From positions 45,925,346-45,989,345 of the forward strand of contig NC_087064.1 in the NCBI RefSeq assembly GCF_963678635.1: a stretch of DNA of 64,000 nt, read 5' to 3'. Both the position numbers and the translations under genes were made by a program. The DNA is from Symsagittifera roscoffensis. Taxonomy: Eukaryota > Xenacoelomorpha > Acoela > Convolutidae. The notes beneath the pieces were generated by a model. That model was not told where the DNA came from and searched no databases. It was given only the letters and a program-made list of their open reading frames with translations. Positions 1-10,021 of this stretch are shown here, one piece after another. Numbering within the stretch: the first letter of the stretch is position 1; each line of letters opens with the position of its first letter.

Positions 1-530
1 CACTTGAAATGGACTTGACTAACTACCATGTTCAACCGTCTCTTCATGGTTTTCCTAGCACCTGACGGCAGTTCATCTTGCTGATACAGCTTTCTCAGAG
101 CTATGTTTAGTGCTTCTTTGAGTGAATCAATTGTATACAAACTCTTCACATCTAGAGATAGCAAGATTTCCTTTAGCTCAAGACTAATGATCTCTCAGAT
201 TTTTCTTGCTTCTAGTGAGTTGGTTTTGATGTTTGCGCCCTCAATTTTTTCGGAAATTTTTGCAAGAACCTTGTTCAGGTTAAACTAACAGCTACCAGGC
301 AATGAGAGGACCGGTCTTAATAGGGTTCTCTGTTTACGCACCTTGGTTTACCCAAAAAGCCTGGCGGGCTGCCTCCGAGTACACCTCATTCTTGTGTAGA
401 GATTCTCACTTTTTTTCGTCTTTTTGCTCGTAGCCAACAAATCCTTATTGATATGTTTTTCTATCTTCATAATGATCGAATCACATGTTCCTTTGCTTTC
501 GCTGACCTTGATTTAAATCTAACAAATCCG
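1..530 (-). pseudogene. PLE reverse transcriptase N-terminal part, broken
   Basis: Minus-strand translation gives RLFGLPKVHK (around 365-340), then a segment (about 260-100) that lines up with the plus-strand PLE stretch GANIETSTLDAREKLEKL...SLDVKS at 18,720-18,830. Several in-frame stops (for example in the stretch after the FRKN-like motif) and at least one frame change show it is not translated. The catalytic YxDD motif would lie beyond the left edge of the window. The family's RT copies template RNA into DNA during retrotransposition; this copy cannot. Confidence 0.7.
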
Positions 531-534
531 ATAG

Positions 535-822
535 TTATTTCTCGTAGGTAACCCTCCTCATTACGCAAAAACCAACGCCCATGTCATACGGTACCCCAAC
601 CAATCCATTACTCCTCAGATAATTTCGGGCCTTCCGAACGCCCTTGTCAGCTGGTGTTGGTTTCCCGCTTTTAGAATAGGCTTTTGCCACTGCTTCGATT
701 TCACAAAGAGCCTTCCCAGGGACTTTTTGATATTTGAGATCCGAAAGAAAGATGTTAACATCGGCGAGAAAGTGTGTCTCACTAAATTTATCCCTGACAG
801 GATGTTTCGGCTCTAATTCCAA
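535..822 (-). pseudogene. PLE pol middle region, open fragment of 95 residues
   Basis: An open segment contains the family-typical stretches HPVRDKFSETHFLADVNIFL, KVPGKALCEIEAVAKAY and VPYDMGVGFCVMRRVTYEK. The plus-strand PLE at 18,150-18,420 carries a diverged version (LPKHAIKDMLNQIHFLADID..., VPYDKGKGICVMKR). The region precedes the RT palm in PLEs. The frame continues upstream on the minus strand (GLPYWVQQLLELEPKH) to a stop near 880, which separates it from the poly-Thr part. Identification rests on family recall and on the match to the second PLE in this window. Confidence 0.75.
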
Positions 823-879
823 CAGTTGTTGTACCCAATAAGGTAATCCAACATCATCAAGAGCTTTTAATGAACCCTT

Positions 880-962
880 TTAATGAGGTCGATCCTGCCT
901 TTCTGATGGTTTAATTAGTTTTTTTTCATGGTTCTCTGTAACTTCTGCTGTTGTTGTTGTTA

Positions 963-1018
<56 letters not shown>

Positions 1019-1020
1019 GC

Positions 1021-1057
<37 letters not shown>

Positions 1058-1113
1058 GCTGTTGTTGTTGTTGTTGTTGTTAATGTTGTTGTTGTTGTTG
1101 TTGGTGGTGGTGG

Positions 1114-1168
<55 letters not shown>

Positions 1169-1218
1169 GGTGGTGGTGTTGTTGTTGTTTTCTGTCCCCT
1201 GAGACTTGGGTATTTCAT
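880..1218 (-). pseudogene. PLE segment with poly-threonine tract
   Basis: The frame matching the flanking PLE sequence reads MKYPSLRGQK, then about 80 residues that are nearly all Thr with a few Pro, Ala and Ile, then a stretch ending TENHEKKLIKPSERQDRPH. The other two minus frames read poly-Asn and poly-Gln. Thr is the likely true frame because it joins on both sides to recognisable PLE sequence, though a stop separates it from the 535-822 block. Copy B at 28,563-28,871 has the same tract at a different length. Confidence 0.55.
946..1189. repeat. (TTG)n / (CAA)n microsatellite, about 244 bp
   Basis: An almost pure TTG repeat with rare variants (TTA, TCG, GCT, TGG). It sits inside the PLE coding region of copy A. 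The equivalent repeat in copy B is at 28,580-28,829. Confidence 0.97.
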
Positions 1219-1297
1219 TACCGAAGGCCAAAACTTCTCATCTACACCCCTCTGTACTGCGCCTTTCGCCTTTTCCAGTTTTCTCTTGAAGTTTTTC

Positions 1298-1582
1298 TCA
1301 TCTGTCCTTGCCTTGGTTAATCTCCGTTTCTAAAAGTCTTGTCTGAAAATTATGTACCGCTTGGTCCAAAAACATCCCATTTTCCGGTTCCCTCAACCTC
1401 AAAAAATTATGTATATTGTCGTTTTCAAAACATCCTCTCGGAAATTTACCACGCTGGTGGCAGTTGATAAATATAAAATATATGGATGCATAATCACAGA
1501 CTAATTTCAAAGTGCGTTTCTTTTTAAGGTCCAAATCAAGTTTGGAGGTTCGAGGCCTCGAGGAATAAACCTCATGTGACAC
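1298..1582 (-). pseudogene. PLE N-terminal region, fragment
   Basis: The open segment ends in ENDNIHNFLRLREPENG and QAVHNFQTRLLETEI. The same pattern (NNDIIPHFLEFRVPKTDFF, QAVLNFKKRLLRDEM) opens the plus-strand PLE at 9,677 and 17,690, so both families share this N-terminal module. Copy B (28,938-29,222) is about 90% the same. Further upstream on the minus strand, 1,740-2,010 encodes the rest of the N-terminus (a stretch reading INLEDNDKYQRKC) broken by a frameshift; the same stretch is open in copy B. Confidence 0.7.
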
Positions 1583-2511
1583 AATTCAAGACAAATAACA
1601 CAAAATTAACTCACCTGCTCCGTTGAAGTCTCCTCGTCAGTTTGTCCAACTATTTCCTCTCCTCTGTCCACTGTCTTTTTTCTCCACCCTCCTTCTCGTT
1701 TGCTAGTTCTTTTTCTTGTTTGAACGAAGCTTTGACAAATCAGCTGGTAGGTTGTCTTGGTGTTCGATCACAATCCGCAAAGATTTTTTTTAGCTCCAGC
1801 TGGATGTCCTGGTGTAGTCCCTGATATTCGTTCACCAGCTCCGTTCTTCTCATCCCCTTTGAAATCAGACACCCTGTAATGGAAATGACAAGAATACCCG
1901 AGCTGATGCGCTGGTTCCTGATATCTGGTGTACCGTTTCTCTGACAGTATACATTTGCGCTGATATTTGTCATTGTCTTCAAGATTTATGTCAATTCCTC
2001 TGGAGTGCAAGCTCTGTAAGTGTTTGTGCGATGGATGTTGATAGAATTACTAATAATGTCGTGCCACACCACCTTTTGACGTTTTTCCACTCCTGCAGAG
2101 TATGTTTGAGAGGTTTTTCTGCGAGTTCGTGGTATTCGAGTTTAAGGAAAGTCCCGGATTAGCCAATTTTTTGGGAAAAAAGTGTTCGTTTTTTGGGTTG
2201 CTAAGTTGTTCCAGGCGCTACAATGTACACCATTTCAATTCTAACAGGCTATTCTAACAAATCATAATTCTAACCAGGGCTCCATACAAGAATAGAGAGA
2301 TCAAAAAATCTTACAGTTCACACAGACTTTTTTGAAACGTGGACAACAACGCGGCAACAACGTGGACGGCTTTATCCTAGCTCAACATTCAAGAAAAAAT
2401 AGAAAACGAAGTACGGTCTCTGATTGACCAGGGACACATGACTCGCTGAAAAAATGAAGTGACCAGCAGTTTTTTAGTCACATTGTAATAACTGTAAAAA
2501 ACTATCCAACA

Positions 2512-2960
2512 TTGAAATTGGCAATGAATTCAAAACAAGTAAGCAAATCGTTCTATGAAAACAAGCATCGAATGCCTAACATTGACGTTTTGCTTGACAA
2601 AATTGAACACTTGCCCATGAAGTTTGAAACAAACCAAATACAACATACTTTTTCAACAATAGACGTATGCTACGAACACAGACAACTGACAATAGACAAT
2701 GACAGCCGGCTGCCATCAGACACAAAAACACATACGCATTGTAATTTTAGTTTTATCAGTGGTAGAGCTACAAAAAACTTTCAGTTCCAAACGGGACCCT
2801 ACGGGCTTACAGATATGTGCGCATAATTGTAAAAAACGAATACAGCACAATCCCTATGCAAAAGATAACATAGGAAAATTACAAAACCCTACAGCCTTCA
2901 AATGGCTCAAAAGCTTCATTGGCTCCATTCATCATTTAAATAATTCCTACCAAACTTAGC
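2512..2960 (+). pseudogene. Ty3-like reverse transcriptase fragment, copy 1
   Basis: Residues such as SFYENKHRMPNIDVLLDKIE, then CNFSFISGRATKNFQFQTG and YGLTDM match the fingers/palm of Ty3/gypsy RTs (usual pattern: MPNIDxLxD..., QCNFSxxxGxATGxYxFxTGxYGLTDMP). A frame change near 2,826 moves to a second segment with LQNPTAFKWLKSFIGSIHHL, the thumb-proximal motif. The catalytic YxDD region between them is missing or deleted: the sequence jumps from the LTDM motif to the thumb within about 100 bp. Confidence 0.8.
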
Positions 2961-3059
2961 CCAATAGTGTAGGGCCATTTTTACCTACAACAAATTAATT
3001 CCACTGTGGATGAAACGCTGATCGCAAAAAAGCATTTAAAAAAACATTACATGCAGTAC

Positions 3060-3290
3060 AAAACATCACCGAAAGCAGAATTTTTGTAAATGATAGGGAG
3101 ACGCGTATTGTATGCAACGCAAGTCGAGAAGGAAGAGAGGCGACTCTCGAACAAATTACACTGCACGGCTGGGCAACAATTGCATATGCGTCGCGCTTCC
3201 TAATCTCTTATGAACACAAACATTCAATCAACGAAGTGGAACTCTTGGCAGCAGTCTGACAGATTTTTCACACTAAATACAGACCACTAA
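3060..3290 (+). pseudogene. Ty3-like RNase H remnant, copy 1
   Basis: Plus-strand reading gives ETRIVCNASREGREATLEQI, then WATIAYASRFL and NEVELLAAV followed by a stop. This is the RNase H start (usual ETRIxCDASRxGLGAxLEQ) and the ASRxL...YSxxELExLAVVW motif. The first catalytic Asp of the family (CDAS) is Asn here; copy 3 at 30,740 keeps Asp. It would degrade the RNA strand of the RNA-DNA hybrid if intact. Confidence 0.7.
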
Positions 3291-4199
3291 GCAATAGTAA
3301 ATGCTTTAGAAAGTAACAGGGGAAACAAAACCTATCAAAACCGTTGAATCAGGTGGATCGACAGACGTTTTTTGTTCAATTTTGATATAAAAACAGCTAG
3401 GAGGCAGTAAAAAGGGTATCTTTTACGACTACGAGAGGAAAACTTCTCCCCAGCAAACTGGGAAGAACATTTTGTCATTACATTAATCCCCGACTTCGTC
3501 AATTGTTTAGAATTTGAAAATAGCAGTGCTGCAAATATTTTATTGAACAATTCTCTAACCGGATATTTCGGCACGAAGAAGTCAACCTGAACGAAATATT
3601 TAAACCTTCACATTCGATTCAAATGCAAACAGCATTCACCGTTAAAATTCAATCTTTACACACTAGACGCTCAATAGCCTTGCAACATTCCGTTCCAAGT
3701 TCTTTTGAAATTCTAAAAAAGCGATAAAATGCACAGACCTTTTATACAATGATTGCCATTAACACCGTTCAAAAGAGTCACATAAAAATGCCACAAAGGC
3801 AGTCAAGCACAATTATCAATCGCACAAACCAATTACGCCTCTTTATTGAGTCTCTTGCCAAATAACCTCCGCCCAAACTAACAATCAGCGAAGTCAAACA
3901 CCAAGCGATCCCTGCGGTCGGAACCTTCACCTTCTGAAGAGTCCAGAATGAGAAAGCGGACGCGACTTGCCAAAGATTAGAGGAGGGGAGCGCTGTAGGA
4001 AGAAGACATTCCACTCTTCTGGAAAACTTGTGAAGAGTAATAGACATAGACTTCATTACAGCGGCCACAAAAAAGCTGGAGTTTTGTCTCCAATCGTCAA
4101 CATGGTCAAGCAGCAGAAATGGGACAACCAAGGATTGTTATAGAACCTACTTTTACAACGTGCGGCACCGCCTGTCGTTTAGGGACAACATCTTACTTA

Positions 4200-4770
4200 A
4201 CGACTATAGGGTCGTGATACCGAGGGCTATACTAGTGGATGCAATGCATTCAACCCACCTGGGAAAAAATTGATGGCAGCCAAACACGTGTGGTAGCCAT
4301 TCTTACACCGCGACGTAGTCTCCACCACTTAAAACTGTAAAAACTATCGAGACAAGGGTAAGGACTTTGAAGTGATATCAGACAAGCAACACTATACCAC
4401 GCTTGGCATGTTGGTAGAACCTAACAAAGAATACCAATTGGATTTCGCGGGAACTATCCGAAACAAGGAAAAGGATTTATAGTGGTTGTAGAATAATTCT
4501 CCTGTTTCCATTCGGTCAAGGTGCTTACAAATAATAATGCGGATACAATCATCTGATTTGTGCAAAATCACCTTATCAATCATCGTGTGAACAGGCACAA
4601 AACATACGGTGCGACCAGGCACAAAACTATAGGGCCAAAAAATGTGTTTTTCACTGTAAAATTAACAAGAACAAAACTAATATATATACCATTAGATGAC
4701 CATAAGTCAATGGGTTTGTTGGAAAGGCTTATTAGAACTGTGAAACCAAGATTATAGGTAATAAGAATCG
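4200..4770 (+). pseudogene. Ty3-like integrase remnant, copy 1
   Basis: The block shows the pieces HRDVVS and YRDKGKDFEVISDKQHY, then EPNKEYQLDFAG, and finally DDHKSMGLLERLIRTVKPRL at 4,698-4,757. In Ty3/gypsy integrases QLDFAG carries the first catalytic Asp and the G(L/V)xERLIxTxKxRL motif the catalytic Glu. Copy 3 reads DFAGPLSE; this copy has lost two bases just after DFAG (GGGAACTATCC against GGGACCACTATCC), shifting the frame. It is not functional. Confidence 0.75.
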
Positions 4771-5043
4771 ACAAAACAAACAGGTCGTATAAACTTGCGT
4801 CGGAAGTGGCAGAGCTGATTTAAACACTTCAAATTACGCGACCACTAAGATTACGCCATTTGAAGCCCAAAATGTCAGAAAACACACCACTGAGTAACAT
4901 CAGCGCCTCACCAAAACTTTCAAACCTTTAATGCTAAAACAAGAAACTTTCATATTTACATTCAAAAATAACTAATAAAGCCGGCATTACCAGCGGAGGC
5001 CAGGCGGGACCGAGAGAAAAACAGCGAGGACGTTCTAGTCCTG

Positions 5044-6022
5044 ATGTACAGAGATACATATGCGCCAGAACCCAGAGAGCATACATACCTACCAGAGCCA
5101 ACATATAACCCACCCAATGAGAAGACTGCCACAACGACTATGGAGGACACAGTTGAAAACAGTCACAAAATAAATGCGACAACGAAACCTGGGAAAAAAG
5201 AATTCAAAGGACCAATCAAAACGTGGATGCGCACCTTAAAAAATTTCCGGTGGGTGCGTAGCTTTCATTTTCTAACCAGCCTTATGACCTGAAAAATTTT
5301 AAGCACGCCTTCTCAAGTGAAAATATATTAAACGACAAAGGACCTAGAAAAGCCAAAAGGGCGCAAACCAATAAAACACTCACAGAACAAGAAAAGCAAA
5401 ACCTCGAAATAGCACCACTAGTTTTCCTACAGGATCGCTTCAAAGGTCCAGCGCACACGATTGACCCAAAAACGGGACATTGAATAGCCAGGAAAACGAG
5501 ACCAGTTCCACGAAAAACGAAAAATCAAGGCACATTTGAAACTCAAATTAAAATATCCAAACGGGTCAAAATTAACTACTCAACACACCGCGTGGATCAG
5601 GGCAGACGGCAAACAACCGCGAGTAATTAGACACGATGGTCTTGCATTCATACGAGACGCAAGCGTCTACGGAAAATGAAGACCTGTGACGCTGATGGAT
5701 TTTGTAGTTTATAAACATCAACCAAGAGCCAAATCTCATGTCTTAGGAGAGCGCAAACTTGCTGACAGGTGACCCTCCAAACAGACCGCCACAACCACCA
5801 GTCCTGTGCGACCACCCCCAAAATCTATCTGAGAAGTCATTCAGCAATCGATTAACCGCAGGGCATTGGATCCACAAAAGTTGTTCGAATCTTTTGTATC
5901 GAAGACAAAACGGCCCCAAAAAAACCCAAGGACGACGAATCACAAATAAAACAACAACAAACCATACTACGAGGAAAAATGAGCCCCAAGAAGCAATCCA
6001 GAGTACTCATCAGTCAAATTGA
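5044..6022 (+). pseudogene. Ty3-like post-integrase tail, copy 1
   Basis: Low-complexity Lys/Pro/Thr-rich segments follow the integrase: 5,044-5,292 (reads PREHTYLPEPTYNPPNEK) and 5,759-6,022 (DPPNRPPQPPVLCDHPQNL). Both recur in copies 2 (13,055; 13,770) and 3 (32,698; 33,417). In Ty3/gypsy elements this position holds the integrase C-terminal tail. No known domain is visible, and stops interrupt every long frame. Confidence 0.45.
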
Positions 6023-6199
6023 GTTCCTTATCTTCAGATTCTGAAAAGAAAAGAAAAACGCCATCTCCACAGAAACCGGCCGCAAAGAGATTAGACATAA
6101 AGCACCCCAGAACAAAACTCACCAGAATCTAGACGTTCTCCTAGGACTAGAAAAAGCGCACTCACTATAAAACTAGAAAATCTCAATCCGATTAGCCAA

Positions 6200-6607
6200 A
6201 TGTCGGAATCGAAAACGTCCGCAATAGTTGTATGCAGCATCGAGGAAACCGACACGCATAACAACATGCCCAACGAGACCAACAAAAACCAAGACACCCA
6301 AACAACTGATACGAAGAAGAACACAAAAGGACAAATCCTTTCGGATGGAATCACGTGTACAAAAAAAACAAGTGGATACTTCCAAGTCAGAAAATACAAG
6401 ATCCAAAGAACCAAATACGCCGCATTTACACTCTCTCACCACAAAGACAAACAAATTCTTTATACATTCTCGACAGACCGAAAACGACAAAAAAATCCAT
6501 TTAGCAAAAATTTTGAAACAGAAATGAATATTCTGCCTTCTATCTCCCCGGTCCGGGGTAACTCGATGACGTTCCAAAGAGAACGTGAAACTCATATAGG
6601 ACAATAA
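6200..6607 (+). pseudogene. Third ORF of the Ty3-like element, copy 1, unknown function
   Basis: An open frame of 135 residues begins MSESKTSAIVVCSIEETD, is hydrophilic and rich in Thr, Lys and Asn, and has no recognised domain or membrane segment. The longest version is in the 1,683-bp array at 35,541-36,143 (200 residues). It lies between the pol tail and the leader before gag, the place of an extra 3' ORF in some Ty3/gypsy elements. Function unknown; conservation of the start in several copies supports a real ancestral ORF. Confidence 0.45.
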
Positions 6608-6825
6608 CGTATCCAGAAAAAGAACCACAACAAACAAAAAACATCAATAGAGCCCCAATTAACGTGGACAAAACGTCAGACGCTAAAAAATATAACGACA
6701 CGACGAAGAAAAGAGAGCAAAATTGATAGACTCAATTGTTCAAAAAGAGGGAAACCTTGTCCATCCCGATTTTACAGAAATACAACTAATGATTATGAAC
6801 CATACTAAAACACCAATTGGTAACT

Positions 6826-7060
6826 CTACTTTATTTATAGGTTTTATTGATTAGCGTATAGAAGTATGATGGTTAAATAAGTATAGACAAAAGTACTAGT
6901 TCTTGTAAGAGACTGTCTCTCAAATGAGTCGAGATCAGTGTCACCCAGACTTAAGCAGATAAGTGAGTTTAAATTGCTATTTAACCTGTTTTATTCAATC
7001 AAAGTTAGATGTTGCCAACGTAACTATGGCTTACCCTCACCTAACTGATGAGAGTATAAC
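6826..7060 (+). other. Putative LTR end and leader before gag
   Basis: The stretch (TTTATTTATAGG... to ...GATGAGAGTATAAC) sits between the third ORF and the gag start in every copy (14,837; 34,495; 36,175). TGGCTTACCCTCACC at about 7,027 could be a tRNA primer-binding site because it begins TGG just before gag. I found no matching second LTR with clear TG...CA ends, so the LTR call is an inference from position. Confidence 0.4.
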
Positions 7061-7860
7061 ATGGCGCAGCCAGCAGTTTTGAAAAACACTCTCGAAAATA
7101 CTCCACTGCGGCAAAAAGCCTCGGTAGAAACATTAACTGTGGGGGATATTTGCAATCAGCTGTTATTTCTGGTAATCATAGCCAAAGATGGTAGTAATCT
7201 GCAGAAATTTCATGGACCAGCAACACCAACACAAAAATCTCAGCAACCAGGTAACAAACTACCATTCAACGGGGAACCAAAACACAAGTTAGAGGTTGAG
7301 ACCTGGGAAATTAGGAAAAAAGAATACAAGGGGAGAATCAATGTCAACTTCTGGACAATCTAGGACCAACTGTAGACGATTTACCGTGGGAACAAGCGGA
7401 CATGAAAAATCGCAGCTATTTTTATTTGTGTCTAGGGACAGAGGCCAAAGGCGGCAAAAAAAACCTCACTCGAACCTGAAGATACAAAATCTAACAACTA
7501 GATTTCTATGTACAGACTAGAAACAATGTCTTTAAAAAACCGAAAAAAGTATCATTTGACAGATATGAAGCGTTCACGCGCAAGCAGGGAAAAACGGAAA
7601 CATTGGAGCAGATCCCCTGCGGCTTAACAGAACTCGTAGTAATAGGAAACTTCAAATGCACAACTTGTAGCGACGGAGGACGTGAGGCAGAAATTGACAG
7701 AGACCTATTCACAGGCAATGTGTTCAACGATGAAGTGCAAAAAGATCTGCTAGCGGAAAAGAATCTCCCGAACAAGCGTTATTTGTCAGTGTCTTCAGAA
7801 TTTCTGTCAATTCCTCTGGAGTGCAAGCTCTGTAGATGTTTGTGCGATTGCTTTTGATAG
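7061..7860 (+). pseudogene. Ty3-like gag fragment, copy 1
   Basis: It starts at ATG 7,061 (MAQPAVLKNTLENTPL, GDICNQLLFLV). After stops and frame changes it continues as 7,603-7,857, with LTELVVIGNFKCTTCSDGGR and TGNVFNDEVQKDLLAEKNL. Segments of this kind (a CxxC pair, then a D-(L/I)-F-T-x-N-x-F-N-D-E-VQKDLL pattern) are typical of gag in this retrotransposon group. The frame ends shortly after a PLECKLC stretch and runs into a 270-bp segment that is also found upstream of pol. Gag would form the particle; this copy is broken in the middle. Confidence 0.65.
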
Positions 7861-8095
7861 AATTACTGATAATATCGTGCCACAACACCACTTGACGTTT
7901 TTCTGCTAGAGATGCCCTGCATAGTGGGTTTGAGAGGTTTTTCTGCGAGTTCGTGGTGTTCGAGTTAAAGGAAAGTCACGGAATAGCCGATATTTTGGGC
8001 AGAAATTGTTCCTTCTCCGGGTTGCTAAGATATTCCAGGCTGTGGTAGAAGGAATTAGCCGCTACAATGTAGACCATTTCAATTCTAACATTTTT
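7797..8095. repeat. Segment shared by the gag end and the pol start, copy 1
   Basis: From TGTCAATTCCTCTGGAGTGC to the CAATTCTAAC end, about 280 bp match the segment at 1,985-2,260, which precedes pol. Other copies: 10,022-10,271 and 29,632-29,905 (pol side); 15,808-16,106, 22,228-22,507 and 37,548-37,838 (gag side). The simplest reading is that this was the gag-pol connecting part of the parent element and that recombination has separated the two sides. Confidence 0.75.
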
Positions 8096-9599
8096 TTAAA
8101 AAACCAAAAATCCAAAGGAAAAATTAAATTTACAATTCTTTGTAGGAGAGACTGTAATTGAGACTTGGCTCAACGCCGTAGAGTTTTAGAATTTTACAAC
8201 TAAATAAGTTGAGACCTACATCTAAATAAATTGTCTGACAGAGTTTTTGAAAAAATATAAATTGACTCAGTTTACTCTATTTTTGCAATTTCTTCGTGGT
8301 CTTGCAAAAAAAATTTAGCAATATAATCATGTTAACTATCTTTTGCTTAAAACTTAGACGATGCTTTGTGGTACATTCCTAAGTTTTAAAAGCAGAACTA
8401 AACAACTACAAAAAACAATTTGGTAAGCATTAAATTGAAAAAAATTGAAAAATGAAAAATATCTTTTACAATACCGCGTGAGTTTATTTCAGTTCAATTG
8501 AAAAACTCCCAGCCGATTGCAACTAAAACTCCTAATCTTTCTTATTCTCAATATTTCCCATCAAAAAGAATAAAAAATAATTACATTACTCTGAAATTTT
8601 TGCTGCAAAGCCGCGTGAATTTAACTCAATTCGATTGAAAAACTCCTAGCCGATAGCTTTCATAAAACTATTTTGGATTAACTGCAAAGTTATCCGGATA
8701 AAAAACCAAACTGCTGTATTGTTTTTTGTGGCTCTCATTATCTTTTTCAATGGTCTATTATGTTTCAGCGCAATTGCTTTTGTTTTTTTTTGAAATTTGG
8801 TAATGAAATTTTGAATTTAGTTTTATAATGAAATAAATTAACGTGACTCTTTAGCACTTTTCTCTAATTTTCTTAATTTTTTTTATAAAAGTGTGCTTTC
8901 TTTGAAAAACTATATATACTTCGAAATAATTAACTTCAGTAAATAGCAAGGCTAGCCGGTAGTTATGCAAGTAAACTAAGCAATTCCGCAGAAAATTTGC
9001 GTCTACAAAAAAACTTGAAAACAGTTGTTTCTGTTAGGTAATGAGCGAATCTATACAAAAACCTAAGAAATAAGCATATTTTGAGGTTAATGTAGAATAT
9101 GCGTTTCTGATAACGTTTTTTTCGAAATTTTTAACAAAAAAAAACAAATAAAAAAAAACAAAAAAAAAAACAAAAAAAACTTCAATAACTCATAATATTG
9201 GAGAAAAATGCAGTTTTTTTATTTTTTTTGCGTATTACATTTTCGGATTAAGAAGATACGACGATATGTGCCCATACTAACAGAGTCTTCTCGCGGTGTA
9301 ATGTTTCAGCTGAAACGATCTAAACGCCTGAAAGCTGAACAAAATTTCTTCTATCAAAATTGCATACTGGTCAATACTTTAAAGATAGACGTGAGGGTTT
9401 ATTGTGGTCTCAAACAGCTACTACTGAGGAAATTCTGGTTGAAATTTGGAGAATTTAATGAAAATGACAAGTGCACGTGGAAAATTGGGTGCGATTGTGC
9501 GGCGAACAACTGCCAGGACCCCACGTGGAAACACAGAAGCCATCCCACTACTACTACTACTAATTTTTACGGACGTAGTTGTGCATAGTTCTGATAACT
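8096..9599. other. AT-rich stretch between gag fragment and PLE, copy 1
   Basis: No convincing gene. A 126-residue open frame at 9,208-9,588 (MQFFYFFCVLHFRIKK...) recurs at 17,221 and partly at 23,319 but has no recognised domain. The stretch is conserved in all four cassette copies (16,107-17,610; 22,508-23,720 with a 400-bp deletion; 37,839-39,268). It may be the long 5' leader of the plus-strand PLE. Confidence 0.6.
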
Positions 9600-10021
9600 T
9601 TTCAAACCATGCATCGAATCGCTGCGCTAATTCTACCTAGGAGATGGCTACGCACACTTCTTACAAGAACTGATGTATGGCGACCTCTGTTAAAATATTT
9701 GAATTACTTCAAAAAAAGGTAAGAATGGCATTTGTCGAGCTTTTTTTTATTGATAAATGCTTGAATAATGATATAATTCCCCATTTTCTTGAGTTCCGTG
9801 TTCCCAAAACTGATTTTTTCTCTGAGCAAGCCGTTCTAAATTTTAAGAAAAGACTACTGAGAGATGAGATGAGAAAGTCGAAAGCTAATTTGGTTCAGCT
9901 ACTGTAAAAGTTGTTGATGAAAGTAGTATCGTTTTATCCAAAAAAGTGATAAAAAGTGGCTGCCATCGGTAGTTTTCAATTTACGTCAAAATGTCAGCAC
10001 AATCATTGTAACAAACAAAAA
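9600..10021 (+). mobile_element. Plus-strand PLE, truncated 5' fragment
   Basis: The open frame 9,677-9,907 reads NNDIIPHFLEFRVPKTDFF and QAVLNFKKRLLRDEMRKSK, the same N-terminal module as the minus-strand PLE. The element is cut at 10,021 by the junction of the 8-kb tandem repeat; the complete equivalent continues in unit 2 past 18,034. Confidence 0.75.

Larger units (their letters stand above)
1..1990 (-). mobile_element. Penelope-like element, poly-Thr family, copy A (5' two thirds, cut by window edge)
   Basis: Read on the minus strand, the block gives the N-terminal region (about 1,990 down to 1,298), a poly-Thr tract (about 1,190-946), a conserved middle region (822-535) and the start of the reverse transcriptase (about 530-1). 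The RT part includes a stretch reading RLFGLPKVHK, the usual Penelope RT entry motif, and a segment parallel to the RT of the plus-strand PLE at 18,695. Stops and frameshifts separate the pieces, so it is a dead copy. A second copy lies at 28,035-29,640. At its 5' edge it abuts, head to head, the Ty3-like pol block that begins near 2,009. No terminal repeats or target duplication are seen. Confidence 0.8.
2009..6825 (+). mobile_element. Ty3/gypsy-like LTR retrotransposon, pol part, copy 1 (dead)
   Basis: Plus-strand translation, crossing stops and frameshifts, gives in order: RT (2,512-2,960), RNase H (about 3,060-3,290), a linker, a zinc-binding/integrase block (about 4,200-4,760), a lysine-rich tail (5,040-6,020) and a third ORF (6,200-6,607). 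That order is Ty3/gypsy type. The element lacks a gag directly upstream; a gag fragment of the same family instead follows a leader-like stretch at 7,061. Copies 2 (10,022) and 3 (29,632) show the same organisation. Confidence 0.85.
2009..10021. repeat. 8.01-kb direct tandem repeat, unit 1
   Basis: Every ORF and landmark in this unit recurs 8,011 bp downstream (8,013 bp after a 2-base A-run difference near 9,140). I saw only one substitution (GATCGC at about 5,435 against GACCGC at about 13,446) plus that A-run change. The unit runs from the pol-side junction through Ty3 pol, leader, gag fragment and AT-rich stretch into the first 420 bp of a plus-strand PLE, where it is cut and joined to unit 2. 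Confidence 0.95.

Noticed and set aside
926-1231. Poly-Asn, poly-Thr and poly-Leu open frames over the TTG repeat as separate proteins
   Set aside because: All frames of a pure triplet repeat stay open. Only the Thr frame joins PLE sequence on both sides, and it is broken by stops.
6091-6637. Minus-strand hydrophobic open frames (107 and 154 residues), also at 14,102 and 33,749
   Set aside because: Antisense shadows of the third ORF of the Ty3-like element; their hydrophobicity reflects the Lys/Asn/Thr-rich sense strand.
6826-7060. Calling a complete LTR pair
   Set aside because: The stretch before gag recurs with gag, but I could not find matching TG...CA ends or a second copy flanking pol at both sides.
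9208-9588. Plus-strand frame MQFFYFFCVLHFRIKK... as a real gene
   Set aside because: Recurs only because the cassette recurs, is truncated in copy 3 and absent in copy 4, and has no recognisable domain.
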